From: Plazaster borealis
Lineage: Eukaryota; Echinodermata; Asteroidea; Forcipulatida; Labidiasteridae
Length of the DNA stretch: 64,000 nt
Direction of reading: 5' to 3'
Assembly (NCBI GenBank): GCA_021014325.1
Contig: CM037473.1
Location: 25,782,822-25,846,821, forward strand
Shown: positions 55,501-64,000 of the stretch, one piece after another
Layout of the letters: each line of letters starts with the position of its first letter
Position numbering within the stretch: position 1 is the stretch's first letter
The notes under the pieces: generated by a model
What the model was told of the DNA's origin: nothing
Database searches by the model: none
What the model saw: only the letters and a program-made list of their open reading frames with translations
Program-made: the position numbers and the translations under genes

Positions 55501-58500
55501 AAAAACAATGTTTTACAGAACTCAAATTTTGGGGAAAACCTAAAAGATGAAGGGCTTGCTATGCTCAGTGTCCAGGGCCCAATTCATATAGCTGCTTAAG
55601 CACATTAGTAGCTAAGCACAACAAAATTATGCTTACCAGAATAAGGTTTCCAACCAAACTACCATGTCATGTACAAATTGTGGCTGGTATCCTGCTCATT
55701 TTTGCTTAGCTGACAAGTGTTAAGAACTATTTTCTGCTTGAGCAGCTCTATGAAATTTGGCCCAGGACTATGTGGAACTGGCCTGCTATGCTCAGTGTCC
55801 AGGGCCCAATTTCATAGAGCTGCTTAAGCACAAAAAGTACAAGGATACCAGCCAAACTACCATGTCACATGTACAATATGTGACTGGTATCCTGCTCATT
55901 TCTGCTAAGCAAAACATTGTTAAGCAATCTGCTTAAGCAGCTCTATGAAATTGGGCCCTGGTTTTTTCAGAGGCCATGGAACTATATGTATAGTCTGCTG
56001 TGGTTCTTGGTGCACACGTTCTTCGAAAATCCACATTATACTGTGGAACTGTGTGTGGAAGTGCATTACGTTGATACAGTTATACACACGCTCTTCAAAA
56101 TTAGACAATATTATTACAACTTTGTGGAATAAAGTGAAATAAATTGTTTTTTGAAGTGAACCGGGCCCAATTTCATAAAGCTTTTAAGCAGAAAATACTT
56201 CTTAGCAAATTTGCTAAGCAAACAATGAGTTGGGAACCAGTGGCAACAATGCAATCTCTACGAAATTGCTGGTTACCTGTTTCTTCTAAGCAAGTTTTGT
56301 CCGTGCTTAGCAAGTTTTTGCGCTTACAGGCTTTATGAAATTGGGCCCTGATTATAGGAGGATGAGACATGAATCAACTTTGATGGCACACTTTTTGTCG
56401 ATGCATCCGTCCCACTCCCCCCGCCCCCTCCCTCGTTTTATTGTTTCTAAACTCGGGCCATGTCCGAATTTGCAGCTACAGCTACGGCTACGGCTTCATG
56501 CGTTGAAGAATAAGAGGTCCTTAGCAACCCCCTTAGCAACAGCCGTAGCCGTAGCCATAGCTGTAGTCACAAATTCGGATGCGGCCTTAGATTAATCAGC
56601 ACATGCAATTGACTTACTCGAGTCTAGTTCCCGTCTGTCTACTTCATCATACACATCCATCGCTAACTCCTCAAACAGATGATTGCTGAGCTGAAAGTGA
56701 GAACATCAATTTCAATATCATCCAATGTGATTTTGAATGATAAATACACTATGCCAACTTGCATATAATGTGGTGAATGCGACTACGCCATACACAGTCA
56801 ACCCTCCTACTGTTCAACCATTCAATATCTTCCTCATGGTTTTAAATATCCGACAAAGAGTTGTACCATATTGTAAACAATCTGGTCAACTTTTCTTTGT
56901 TCAACCAATAATTATTTAAAATTCACCAAGTCATTTCCCTCGTGGTTTATTACATGATATTTGAAATAAATAGTTGCATCCCCTTATGGGGATTCCTCTC
57001 CTGCCACTTTCCAGGTTGTATTGAAAACTTGGTTGTGATCCCTGGCTACACGGCAGTAACAGGTTGAACGGCTTCTGACTGGCACCCCCCGAACAAAGTT
57101 ATCGACAAAATAGGGAGACCGCCAACATAGGACTAGATAGCTCAGTTGGTAGAGCGCCAGCATGTTAATCGCAGTCGCTGCCTTCCTCCAGCCTAACACC
57201 CTCTCTACCCCTTCTGTCTCTCTCTGAATCTGAATCTTCAGTCTAAATGTTCAACTTACAGCTTGGAGTTTCTTCCTGGCCATTTCAGCAGCTTCAGATC
57301 GATCCAGCGAGCTATCAGCCATCTCTGGGATCAGGAAATGTTGGCCTCCAAGGTGGTCTGAAAGATAAAAACAAACACTCAATGTTGATGCTGCTCTGAT
57401 GACTATTGGATCAAAGCAACCATAAGGCTTGGGCTAGGGTTTTGCTTGAGGCTGGGAACAAAGGAGAGGCTGGGGTCTGGCTTGAGGCTGGGGTTCGGCA
57501 TGAGGCTTGAGGCTTGAGGCTGGGACCAGGGTAAGGGTCTGGCTTGAGGATGGAAGCAAGGGTCTGGCTTGAGGGTGGAAGCAAGGGTCTGGCTTGAGGG
57601 TGGAAGCAAGGGCCAAGTTCGCGCAAGGAACAATGGTTAACTAGTGGTTGTGCAGTGACGTACGTAGGGCATGCGCATAGAAGTTGAAGTGCGAACGACT
57701 GTAGTCATGTCATGTCAACCTGACCGGCGTCTCAACATACGTTATCAGTTTCTTATAACTGGTTCACTCTGCACTGTGCTATTGGTAACCAGCGATGCGA
57801 CCATGCCCAGTAGGCTGGTTCCAAATAGTCGACTAGAGTGGTCCAACTATCATCGACTAGACAGAGTTCGGACTAAGTTAGTTGAACTATGGTCAACAAT
57901 AGTCCTTGCACGAACTTGGCCAAGGGCTGGGGTCTGGCTTGAGGCTGGGGTTCGGCATGAGGCTGGGGCTCAGCTTGAGGCTGGGACCAGGGTAAGGGTC
58001 TGGCTTGAGGATGGAAGCAAGGGTCTGGCTTGAGGGTGGAAGCAAGGGTCTGGCTTGAGGGTGGAAGCAAGGGTCTGGCTTGAGGGTGGAAGCAAGGGCT
58101 GGGGTCTGGCTTGAGGCTGGACTTAGGCTTGGGCTAGGGTTTGGCTTGAGGCTGGAGGCTGGACTAAGGCTTGGGCTAGGGTTCGGCTTGAGGCTGGACT
58201 AAGGCTGGGGCTGGGGTTTGGATTGAGGCTAGGAGCAAGGGCCAAGTTTGCGCAAGGACCAATGGTTAACTAGTGGTTGTTTAGTGACGTACGTAGGGCA
58301 TATGCACAGAAGTTGAAGTGCGAACGACTCTATTACATCATGTACATTATCCTTTTCTTTTAACTGGTCCACTCTGCACTGTGCTATGAAAACAGCGATT
58401 GATAACCAGAGATGCAAACATGCCCAGTAGGCTGGTTCCAAATAGTCGACTAGAGTAGTCCAACTATTAACGACGAGACAGAGTTCGGGCTAATGTAGTC

Positions 58501-61500
58501 GAACTATCGTCAACGATAGTCCTTGCGCAAACTTGGCCAAGACTAAGGCTGGCGCTGGGGACCAGCTTGAGGCTGGGACCAACGCAGGGCTGGGGACCAG
58601 CTTGAGGCTGGGACCTCGTGTGGGGCTGGGGTTCGACTTGAGACGGGGACCAACGCAGGGGCTGGGGACCGGCTTGAGGCTGGGGACCGGCTTCAGACTG
58701 GTACCAAGGCTGGGGCTGGGATTCGGCTTGAGGCTGGGACCAAGGCAGGGGCTGGGCCCGGCTTGAGGCTGGGGACCGGCTTGAGGCTGGGGACCGGCTT
58801 GAGGCTGGGACCAAGGCAGGGGCTGGGCCCGGCTTGAGGCTGGGGACCGGCTTGAGGCTGGGACCAAGGCAGGGGCTGGGCCCGGCTTGAGGCTGGGGAC
58901 CGGCTTGAGGCTGGGACCAAGGCAGGGGCTGGGGACCGGCTTGAGGCTGGTACCAAGGCTGGGGCTGGGATTCGGCTTGAGGCTGGGACCAACGCAGGGG
59001 CTGGGGACCGGCTTGAGGCTGGGGACCGGCTTGAGGCTGGGACCAAGGCAGGGGCTGGGCCCGGCTTGAGGCTGGGGACCGGCTTGAGGCTGGGACCAAG
59101 GCTTGAGTTTTTAGTGGAAAACTCTTGAAGAGTACTTGTCTTTAGGCCCAAAATCAAGACATTGTGTAAATTGATTATCAATCTTACCTGGTCGTTTACT
59201 GCATACAAAGAAAGTCAGCCTGTCAGTGAGTTCATACTGACACTGGACAAGACGCTCTGCTAACTCAAGATGGCCCTCCTCTCTGTGGTAAAAAAACAAT
59301 TATCATAGTCAGTAGTCAGTAACCTTCCTATTGTCTGATCATTAAATATCATCCCATGGTTTTGAAAGAAAGATGCAGTACACCACCCTGCAATAAAGTA
59401 TGAGATGTAATTGTGAATGCATCTACACAGTTCACATAGTTGAACACCCTCATGAGCAAAAGGGGTTAGCATACAGCTTGTTTATTCTCCCAAGGAAAAT
59501 TGAATCAAATGTGTGAAACAAACATTGGGTGATGGTTAGCATACTATGTGTTCATTTTCTCAATAGTGTGTCATGGCCGAGCGGTTTGCACATTAAGTTC
59601 AAGTTCCGGTGGTTAAGTCATCGGGGTGTGGGTTCGAGTTCTTTACTATAATTGCTTCTCTTCACCCAGGGGTATAAATGGGTACTTGCAAGGGTAATTT
59701 GAAAAAGCCTTCGGAGCACCACGGCAGCCCGGGGCAGCATACTCCCCAGGAGGCTGAAAAAGATTACAGGAATGTTATTGGCCCAATGACCAGGGCACTC
59801 ATGTAAAGCGCATTGATACGTTATTATAAAATGCGCTACATAAGAACTAGTTATTATTATTATTATAATTATTATTATTATTATTATTATTATGGTGGGG
59901 TCAAAGTTCCCTAAGAATTTCCTGGGGCTTAAAATCCTTGAATTCGACACTGACATGTTAAGAATAATAAACAAACTTTGATGCTCTCTAGGCATAAGCT
60001 TATAATGATGATGGCCACGCCCCGCTGCCATTTTCCTTGGCACTGTACTCACTTTGCTAAATCTGCCGGGGTCTGTCCATTATTGTCCATAGCCCCAGGG
60101 TCAGCACCATAAGCCATAAGCAGCTCACACTGTAAGCTCTGCCCAGCGTTGCTTGCAACATGTAATGGTGTGTTCCCTTTTTCCTACCATGAAAAAATGT
60201 CAAGGTAAGGGTAAAATATAAAATACATTCTAACTCTTTAAAGTGGGGGTCCAAGGTCAAATCCAAATTTGCGATGCACCCATTTTGCAATAGATACAGT
60301 CCTCATGAAAATGGAAAAACAAAATTACAAGTCTTTAACCTCACGTTAAAATAGTGTAAAATGTCACTGTGTTTGATACTCTTCAAGAGCAATTTTTGTC
60401 GAAATCCAAAAACATTCAATGCAACACATTTCAAATATTTGGTCTTTACAATTTTGTATAGAGAATTTTTAGTTCATTCCTGAATTTTGATGACATTCTA
60501 TCAAAACAGCATTGGGACCAAAATTCCCCCTTTAGAATGTATAAAATGACTTCATCTCCATGTTCAAATTTCGCTCTGAAAGAGCAACAAACAAAATGAC
60601 ATTTTACACCATTTTAACGTGAGGTTAAAGACTTGTAATTTACCCCCCACTTTCATGAGGACTGTATCTATTGGAAAATGAATCTATCACAAAACAGATT
60701 AAAACGTCGGAGACCCTCTTTGAAATATTTTTCTACTCTGTAGCTAGTTCAACAAACTTGTTGCTACCAAACACAGAGTAAAATATGCATAATAACCTTG
60801 TATGGGCAAGGTTAACAATGTCCAAGATGAAGAACAAAACCTTCCTTTTGCCTTTCTATTTGTTATATACAATTTAATTTAATTAAATTAAATTTTGCCA
60901 ACCAGTGGTTGGTGGTTGGCAGACCACATGCAGATATCTGTGCAAAGGTAAATGAAAAAGCAGTGGTGGTGGGGAGGGGGGGGGGGCAAGCACGGGCACA
61001 GACATAATAAGGGGGTTATTACATGTATTGAACCAGTCATTTGTGGGGGGGTTTCCAATCTCATTTGGGGAGGGGGCAAGAGGGGGCAAGGGTTCTGAGC
61101 ACCCGTGCCCGCCTGAAGCATCCAATCATGTTGATAAAATGATAAAGATTAAGTTCAATTGCTTGAAAACAAAATAAAGGCTGTATATTTTGAGAACATC
61201 AACTTTCAATAAATGTATACGTCATTGTTTCTGCTTACTGACCCCCTTCGAGTAGCTCTCAGAAATTGTTTTGGTCAATGAATTTCAGGTCAGAAACTTG
61301 TTTCTGGTCGCCAAAACACACCCATGTATATAGTGTTAGTATAAAATGGTGACCAATGTTTTTAAACCAAAAGGTAATTCTGCAACTTACCACATGGTAG
61401 AAGTTTGCTTGAGCACCAAGTGACAGCAGCCTTAAACAAGTCTCAAGATTACCTGTTCTTACACTGGAGTGAAGTTGCTGAAATGAAGGAAAAGAAGAGT

Positions 61501-62360
61501 CAATAGAAATGTTATTATTAATATTATTAGATATTTCTGGTAATGATACCAAGGATGCCTCATAAGTGAGCTCAATAACTGTAGCTCGCAAGCCTGAGGA
61601 AACCTGTAAACAAGGGTGCTTGCTATGTGAACCAGAAACACCGGGGTTGACCCCTACTCTTCCACGATAAGTGTTCTGGGTTCATTTACGTGCACTACCA
61701 ATCGTAGTACATACCTACAGCTTAATGTCCCATCCGAAGGACAAAGCAATTATGGTAAAGTATCTTGCTCAAGGATACAAGTGTCATGACTGGGACTCGA
61801 ACCCACACTCTGCTGATCAAACACCTAAGCCCAAGCTCAAGCCCAAGCTCAAGCCCAAGCCCAAGGTTTGGTTTTGAAACGGGCCATAAACTGCTCTCCT
61901 TATAAAATTATTGAGGAGAGCTCTTAGCACTCCTCAGAACTCGTCAGAACAGTCTAAAAAGTGAAATTAAAACACAATTTTATCTGATGGTGTATGTTTC
62001 ATTTAATCTAGAGTACATCTGACATGTCTGATGATTCATGCATGTACCGGATTGCAGGATTGTATTGGCGGATTGCCATTTCTGTTTACATGATTAAAGC
62101 AAATTAATGCCACATCGACAGTTCATTTCCTGCTTTGAACAAATTTGTGAAAAAATTCTCAATTATTTTTAGAATCCACACCTTATTATTTGGACTCTTC
62201 GGGCAAGGTTAAAAAGGAAGACCGGTTTACAGTCTACCAGCTAAGGTGCAGTCTACTTACTTTGCTAAGATCTTTGACATTGGAACCGTCTTCATCTTTC
62301 AGTCGATGCACAAAGTCCAGTCTCTGGTACTTGGCACGAATGAACTCTGATTTGGAAGGG
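40555..62360 (-). CDS. GIT: GIT-family ARF GTPase-activating scaffold protein (partial, 5' exons outside the window)
   Basis: Orthologue of vertebrate GIT1/GIT2, cytoplasmic scaffolds that bind PIX and paxillin, inactivate ARF and act at focal adhesions. Exons ascending: 40555-40752, 41698-41761, 42943-43146, 45293-45381, 46467-46775, 47675-47824, 53574-53764, 54584-54707, 55347-55441, 56618-56690, 57260-57357, 59188-59282, 60053-60183, 61391-61477, 62261-62360. They total 2008 nt in phase, giving 668 residues. Visible in order: the linker KSEFIRAKYQ; ankyrin repeats (QLHSSVRTGNLETCLRLL, GNTPLHVASNAGQSL, EEGHLELAERLVQCQYELTD); Spa2-homology repeats (LFEELAMDVYDEVDRREL and FSAREFATLIIDILKEAKRR); the conserved YDSVASD; a coiled coil over exons 47675-47824 and 46467-46775; an Ala/Pro-rich linker; and a FAT-like paxillin-binding bundle ending in YDIAKSAKQLVTCFQ-stop. 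The exon at 62261 opens in phase 2, so coding sequence continues upstream. The zinc-finger ArfGAP domain (about 130 residues) was sought in 62361-64000 and not found. Whether this is a single pre-duplication GIT cannot be told from one locus. Confidence 0.95.
40910..41580 (+). repeat. SINE-L interrupted by a MITE and a second insertion
   Basis: The head (GTGTTTGGGGCCGAGCAG to CAAGTTCT) ends at 40955 and resumes at about 41149 (GGTGGCTGAGTCATTGCAG, GGTTCGAATCCCAGTCATGAC). It breaks again near 41215-41400, before CACCCAGGGGTAAATGGGTA continues the tail. Confidence 0.75.
40956..41148. mobile_element. Family-G MITE inserted in SINE-L
   Basis: GGGCCCAATTTCATAGAGC to CTCTATGAAATTGGGCCC. It splits CAAGTTCTGG/TGGCTGAGTC of the SINE, so it is younger than that SINE copy. 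Confidence 0.85.
41948..42653 (+). mobile_element. 706-bp family-T element inserted in a family-S repeat
   Basis: Ends TAGACTGTGCAAGTCTCGC and inverse. It splits family S between TTTTGGTAA and TTGTCAA, as shown by the intact copy at 18145-18280. Internal sequence is colinear with 37862-38400 plus extra DNA on the left. A 105-codon frame (41954-42271) spans it without a known domain. Confidence 0.85.
42780..42926. mobile_element. Partial family-T element
   Basis: GATATGCGCAAGAATTGCAGA plus GTCTA is a decayed end; the neighbouring AAAAAGAAGATTTGATTTCA matches the family interior. It abuts GIT exon 42943. Confidence 0.6.
43205..43600. repeat. ~38-bp tandem expansion within a dispersed repeat
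   Basis: About seven units built on TTGTATCTCGCACAAAAATG and TTCTGTGCAAAAAC, then GTACATCCGGGCTATTT as in the short form at 15995-16200. Open frames on both strands are by-products. Confidence 0.75.
43974..45213. mobile_element. ~1.24-kb fold-back element, arms ~500 bp
   Basis: The left arm (43974 to about 44474) is the reverse complement of the right arm (about 44708-45213). Shared blocks include GCCATAACCTTCAAAATTTC/GGTTATGGTAACCACT and CTCATGACTAGAC. The spacer holds a third, partial copy (about 44486-44637) of the inner right arm. No convincing gene. Confidence 0.85.
45600..45775 (-). repeat. SINE-like repeat, family X
   Basis: GGAGGGAGGAAAACCGGAGG, GGGTATCGAACCAGGGTCCC and GGTGAGAGGCGAGCGC match the copy at 11690-11872. 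Confidence 0.65.
45802..46160 (+). repeat. SINE-L, long-tail subtype
   Basis: TGGCGTGTCGTGGCCGAGCG head and a B-box-like GGTTTGAATCCCGG. The tail is colinear with 17467-17815, including GGAGTAGGTGGCAACGTGCC. Confidence 0.85.
46810..47155 (-). repeat. Family-R repeat, inverted
   Basis: Reverse complement of 27431-27785 over nearly its whole length (CATTTGGTAATTGGAGCC to TGTACTTCTTACCAAGTTC). Confidence 0.75.
47260..47632 (-). repeat. SINE-L copy
   Basis: The tail GTAGCACTTTATCTACGGG, body GGTTAAGGACACAAGTGTC and decayed head GCTTGGCCATAGCATGCC, all inverted. Confidence 0.75.
47895..48170 (+). repeat. SINE-F copy
   Basis: A box AGTTGGTGTAGTGGTATC, B box GGTTCAAATCCCACC, TGGGTTTTCAGTCCCTACC, ending in AAATAAATAAAA. 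Confidence 0.8.
49038..49208. mobile_element. ~170-bp MITE
   Basis: ACTGCTAAAAAAGGGTATTC and GAATACCATTTTAGCAGT are inverted ends, and CTTGTGTCACT/AGTGACACAAG are a second inverted pair inside. Confidence 0.75.
49550..49660 (+). repeat. Family-P repeat fragment
   Basis: AACTGTGGGGGCATTCTGGA and GAATTGAAACGAGGTCCTCG match 23345-23610 inverted. Confidence 0.6.
49881..50060. mobile_element. Family-G MITE
   Basis: GGGTCAAATTTCATAAAGC left, GCTGTATGTAATTGGGCC right. Confidence 0.7.
50117..50300 (+). repeat. Family-P repeat with internal palindrome
   Basis: CCAAAATTTTGGGACGTTTG and its inverse CAAACATCCCAAAATTTTGG form 26-bp arms with one mismatch around CAGCGCGC (50141-50200). Confidence 0.65.
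50471..50518 (-). CDS. Possible extra or alternative first exon of GIT
   Basis: A 48-nt stretch opens with ATG right after an AG and ends at a GT donor (GTAGAC). It encodes MAPAMAKSFSEGSSKK and is phase 0 at both ends, so it could be included between the exons at 53574-53764 and 47675-47824 without a frame change. The upstream tract is GTT-rich rather than a strong pyrimidine tract. It could equally be the first coding exon of a shorter transcript from an internal promoter. No homologous segment in vertebrate GIT is obvious to me. Confidence 0.35.
50966..51313. mobile_element. Two family-G MITEs in tandem
   Basis: First copy 50966-51159, second about 51160-51313, sharing the junction GGGCCCTGAAG. 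Directly followed by the perfect palindrome. Confidence 0.8.
51315..51476. mobile_element. Perfect palindrome, 74-bp arms, 14-bp spacer
   Basis: Arms 51315-51388 and 51403-51476 are identical inverses with no mismatch. The termini are GGGGTCGATTTCACAAAACT and its inverse. Likely a very recent or conversion-maintained fold-back MITE. Confidence 0.9.
51480..51830 (-). repeat. SINE-L tail fragments
   Basis: CTCAGCTCCCTGGGGAGTAT and TATAGCGCTTTATCACATCC are two SINE-L tail motifs in inverted order, without a head. Confidence 0.55.
52310..52720. repeat. SINE-D head-to-head pair
   Basis: Two tRNA-like heads in opposite orientation: inverted at 52388-52458 (GGGATTCGAACCC, GACCACCGAG) and direct at 52578-52650 (CTCGGTGGTCCTGTGG, GGTTCGAATC). 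Both are flanked by ACTTTCCCGAGTTCTGTGAA or its inverse, so the whole could fold back. Confidence 0.7.
53040..53525 (+). pseudogene. 5'-truncated LINE fragment
   Basis: The left end encodes LKNKKRFKAAFKNHLIS then a stop, like the last residues of an animal LINE ORF2. A T-rich 3' UTR and a TTGAA microsatellite tail (53505-53524) follow. Inserted about 50 bp from GIT exon 53574. Confidence 0.55.
53874..54066. mobile_element. Family-G MITE inserted in SINE-L
   Basis: GGGCCCAATTTCATAGAGC to GCTATATGAAATTGGACCC. Splits the SINE after CTCAAGCTAT. Confidence 0.85.
54090..54230. mobile_element. Fold-back MITE inserted in SINE-L
   Basis: ATTTCACAAAGAGTTAAGAT and CTTAAGATGAATTTTAGTGC then TTTGTGAAAT are imperfect inverted ends, related in outline to the palindrome at 51315. 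Confidence 0.65.
55060..55240 (+). repeat. SINE-L tail without head
   Basis: AACAAGACACTTAAACCATA, AATGATTAGCAACCTCTGCT and GGTGCTGCATACTCC, as in the 41.4-kb copy. Confidence 0.65.
55283..55317. repeat. ATT microsatellite
   Basis: Imperfect TTA run 30 bp from the donor of GIT exon 55347-55441. Confidence 0.85.
55557..55968. mobile_element. Duplicated family-G MITE (227-bp step)
   Basis: TGCTATGCTCAGTGTCC precedes both copies (55557-55573 and 55784-55800), each followed by GGGCCCAATT. This points to a tandem duplication including one flank. Copies: 55575-55763 and 55802-55968. Confidence 0.75.
56163..56348. mobile_element. Family-G MITE
   Basis: GGGCCCAATTTCATAAAGC to GCTTTATGAAATTGGGCCC, intact ends. 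Confidence 0.85.
57030..57165 (+). repeat. tRNA-derived SINE-like repeat, family A
   Basis: Leader GTGATCCCTGGCTACACGG, CACCCCCCGAACAAAG, then TAGCTCAGTTGGTAGAGC. Colinear with 75-243 inverted, truncated before the B box. Confidence 0.65.
57421..57610. repeat. GGCTTGAGG minisatellite, block 1
   Basis: Units on GGCTTGAGGCTGGG and GGTCTGGCTTGAGG, about 30 bp. In the GIT intron between exons 57260 and 59188. Confidence 0.85.
57611..57921. mobile_element. 311-bp MITE (family N), copy 1
   Basis: Ends GGCCAAGTTCGCGCAAGGA and inverse CCTTGCACGAACTTGGCC. The interior includes GTAGGCTGGTTCCAAATAGT. No coding. Surrounded by minisatellite on both sides. Confidence 0.8.
57922..58239. repeat. GGCTTGAGG minisatellite, block 2
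   Basis: Same unit family as block 1, between the two family-N copies. Confidence 0.85.
58240..58538. mobile_element. 299-bp MITE (family N), copy 2
   Basis: Same orientation as copy 1, with colinear interior (GACGTACGTAGGGCAT, AATAGTCGACTAGAGT). The 629-bp step implies tandem duplication of MITE plus minisatellite. Confidence 0.8.
58539..59105. repeat. GGCTTGAGG minisatellite, block 3
   Basis: More regular than blocks 1 and 2: GGGGACCGGCTTGAGGCTGG and GACCAAGGCAGGGGCTGG. A long Pro/Ser/Gln minus-strand frame (58467-59099) results from the unit composition and is not a gene. Confidence 0.85.
59568..59893 (+). repeat. SINE-L copy
   Basis: GTGTCATGGCCGAGCGGTT head, a B-box remnant GGTTCGAGTTC with the following body deleted, tail AAAATGCGCTACATAAGAAC and a TTA microsatellite. 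Confidence 0.8.
60293..60668. mobile_element. 376-bp MITE with ~74-bp inverted ends
   Basis: GATACAGTCCTCATGAAA and its inverse, and TTTAACCTCACGTTAAAAT on both arms. No coding. In a GIT intron between ankyrin exons. Confidence 0.85.
61640..61835 (-). repeat. SINE-L copy, head truncated
   Basis: CCCATCCGAAGGACAAAGCA, CTTGCTCAAGGATACAAGTG and GGGACTCGAACCCACACTC, inverted. It ends in a short CCCAAGCTCAAG repeat (61808-61865). Confidence 0.8.
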
Positions 62361-64000
62361 CTAGAGAGCAAAACAAATCAATACCTCTTAATTTGGAACA
62401 AATCTTGGTTACTTCATTTCTTTACAAAATAGGTTTTCCTGTTCATTTTCTGCTATAAAAACAGTCTATTTCACTTTCATGCATTCGTATTAAAGCGATT
62501 TTGCCTCTTCAGTTAAAACTTACCTCAACTTCACTTTGAGGCATGCAAATTTATATAGCACTATATATTCAATTAGACTTACAAGGCGTTCTTTTGATCC
62601 AGGTGAAAACGACAGTCATTTTAGCAGAGTAGGTGCAACTAGAGATTTCTGCAAAAAGCTGCCGCAAATTTGAATGCTGTTCAAGTGGATTATTAAATTG
62701 AACGGTTGCCTTTTTTAATCGCACGACGCAAAGAAAGCATTGCTTACACATTAAGAGAAACTGAAAGACTATTTTGAGGAGCAATTTTGCGCGAAAGAAT
62801 AACAAGAGATTAAAATTGACTGCTTATTTGTCAAAAATGACAGGGAAAACCTTTACTGAAACAACATTGAATATAAAACTGCACCTCAAAGATTTTTGTC
62901 ATTAACTTTTTTGGATGAAACTGCGTTTATTTTTGTTAAAAGCTCACATTCTTGCAAAAGAATTCCTGAGAAAGCCATTTACAGGTTTGCTTTCAAAGTC
63001 TGAAAGGAAGAAGATAAGTTCTGCAAGTTAGTAATACCAGTTTATGGCAAATATTCCCTATAAAATATGAAAAATATTATCAATATCGGATTGTCAACCT
63101 CCTTCCCCCACATTTCCTTTTTCTTTCTCTCTTCTTTCAACTGAAAACACATCCTTGCTGCTCCCTCAACAACAACAAAATCAAATGAAATTAGCAATTT
63201 TCTCAAATTTGTCTGGTCATGCCCAATTGACGGTCATGTTGTCATTAAACCTATGTGATAGACGCACTCATTCGGGCGTTATCGGCAAATGGGGTTTCTA
63301 ACAATAAGCATCCTCGTCCCAAGTTTTAATTTTGTTTCAACGTTAATTTTAAAAAAATATTTGTATTATACAAAAATTGAAAATTTATTTATAACAACTT
63401 TGCTATGGGTTTTTTTTTTCTTCAAGAATTTTGTATAAATATAATTTAACAAGAAGATTAAAAGATTTTATTTCATAGAAGAATATAGTCTCCGTTTTCG
63501 ATATGAGCAAGACTTGCACAATCTTTAGCCAATTTTTTTTATGTTGCTTTTGAATATGACACAGCCTCTGTATTCATATAAAATTCTTGGAATGGGAGGA
63601 TCGGGGGGGGGGGATTTTTACCAGGTCAATTCATTACAAATCATGTGAATTAATAAAGAGGAAATACACAATTAGGGACAGGCGGTATTGGGGGTGGGAT
63701 AGTAGTCTGGATGGCAACATGGTGGGCGGGTGGTCCTGTTACACTGAGATAAACACGTTGCCATAGCAATTGATTGTAAACTTCAAAACAATTTTCCTGG
63801 GTAAGCAGATCTGTGACCCTGAAAAACCTGAGGGACGGGGTCAAAAATTATACATTTTCTCTACAAATATTTTTGCTGGGTGTTAATTTCTGACAAAATA
63901 AAGATAACTTCTGGATTTCAAAGGACTGAAATTGTCGGTACAAGCATCCAAATAAACTGACACAAAATTATTAACCCATATCCGCATAACGGTTCTGTGT
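62361..64000. other. GIT intron running off the window
   Basis: Searched for the ArfGAP exons (CxxCx16CxxC finger, SLGRHISIV-like block) on the minus strand; none found. An open stretch with a good donor at 62577 has no family match. The right part holds a family-T fragment. Confidence 0.5.
63215..63528 (-). mobile_element. Partial family-T element, inverted
   Basis: Colinear in reverse with 37862-38130, including GGCAAATGGGGTTTCTAACA and GCAAGACTTGCACAATCT. The other end is missing. Confidence 0.7.

Noticed and set aside
58467..59208. 210- and 171-codon Pro/Ser-rich frames
   Set aside because: Products of the GGCTTGAGG minisatellite inside a GIT intron, open in overlapping frames.
62569..62805. 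Possible upstream GIT exon with a good GT donor
   Set aside because: The translation does not resemble the ArfGAP domain or its linker, and the next exon already matches the residues following that linker.
1..64000. CRISPR arrays, bacterial operons or integrated viral genes
   Set aside because: Tandem repeats here lack regular unique spacers, and no prokaryotic or viral coding region was recognised.

Overview
The window is animal genomic DNA, probably from an echinoderm and most likely a sea star. The evidence is intron-rich deuterostome-like genes, dense tRNA-derived SINEs and many short inverted-repeat transposons; the species is an inference. It is not bacterial or viral. Reconstructed exon boundaries follow GT/AG and keep the reading phase throughout.

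Layout. (1) 1-10.9 kb has no gene I can support. It holds a 45-bp minisatellite, tRNA-like SINE pieces, a GC-skewed ~31-bp minisatellite (4.3-5.6 kb), a ~95-bp satellite with a 925-bp higher-order period (5.8-9.1 kb) and a ~19-bp array. (2) 10,939-33,190 (minus) is a complete HIRA histone-chaperone gene: 27 coding exons, predicted 1,058 residues, with WD40 propeller, ASF1-binding B domain, poly-alanine-rich linker and Hir domain. (3) 33,388-36,977 (plus) is a complete 4-exon ZMAT5 gene (U11/U12 snRNP 20 kDa protein), head to head with HIRA across 197 bp. (4) 36,978-40,554 is a repeat-filled gap between convergent genes. (5) 40,555-62,360 (minus) is most of a GIT gene (ARF-GAP scaffold): 15 certain exons and one possible extra exon. 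The ArfGAP-encoding 5' exons lie beyond position 64,000.

How the genes relate. HIRA deposits histone H3.3, ZMAT5 belongs to the minor spliceosome, and GIT is a cytoplasmic scaffold linking PIX, paxillin and ARF. They share no pathway; only HIRA and ZMAT5 share a control region. All introns I resolved look U2-type, with no U12-type donor.

The introns record nested mobile-element insertions: SINEs split by MITEs, a MITE split by a 705-bp inverted-repeat element, a 136-bp hairpin element with an exact 10-bp target duplication, a perfect 74-bp palindrome, a 1.2-kb fold-back, and a retroelement relic ending in a hammerhead-like core. I found no CRISPR array, operon or obviously new multi-gene system. 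The most unusual material is repeat architecture.
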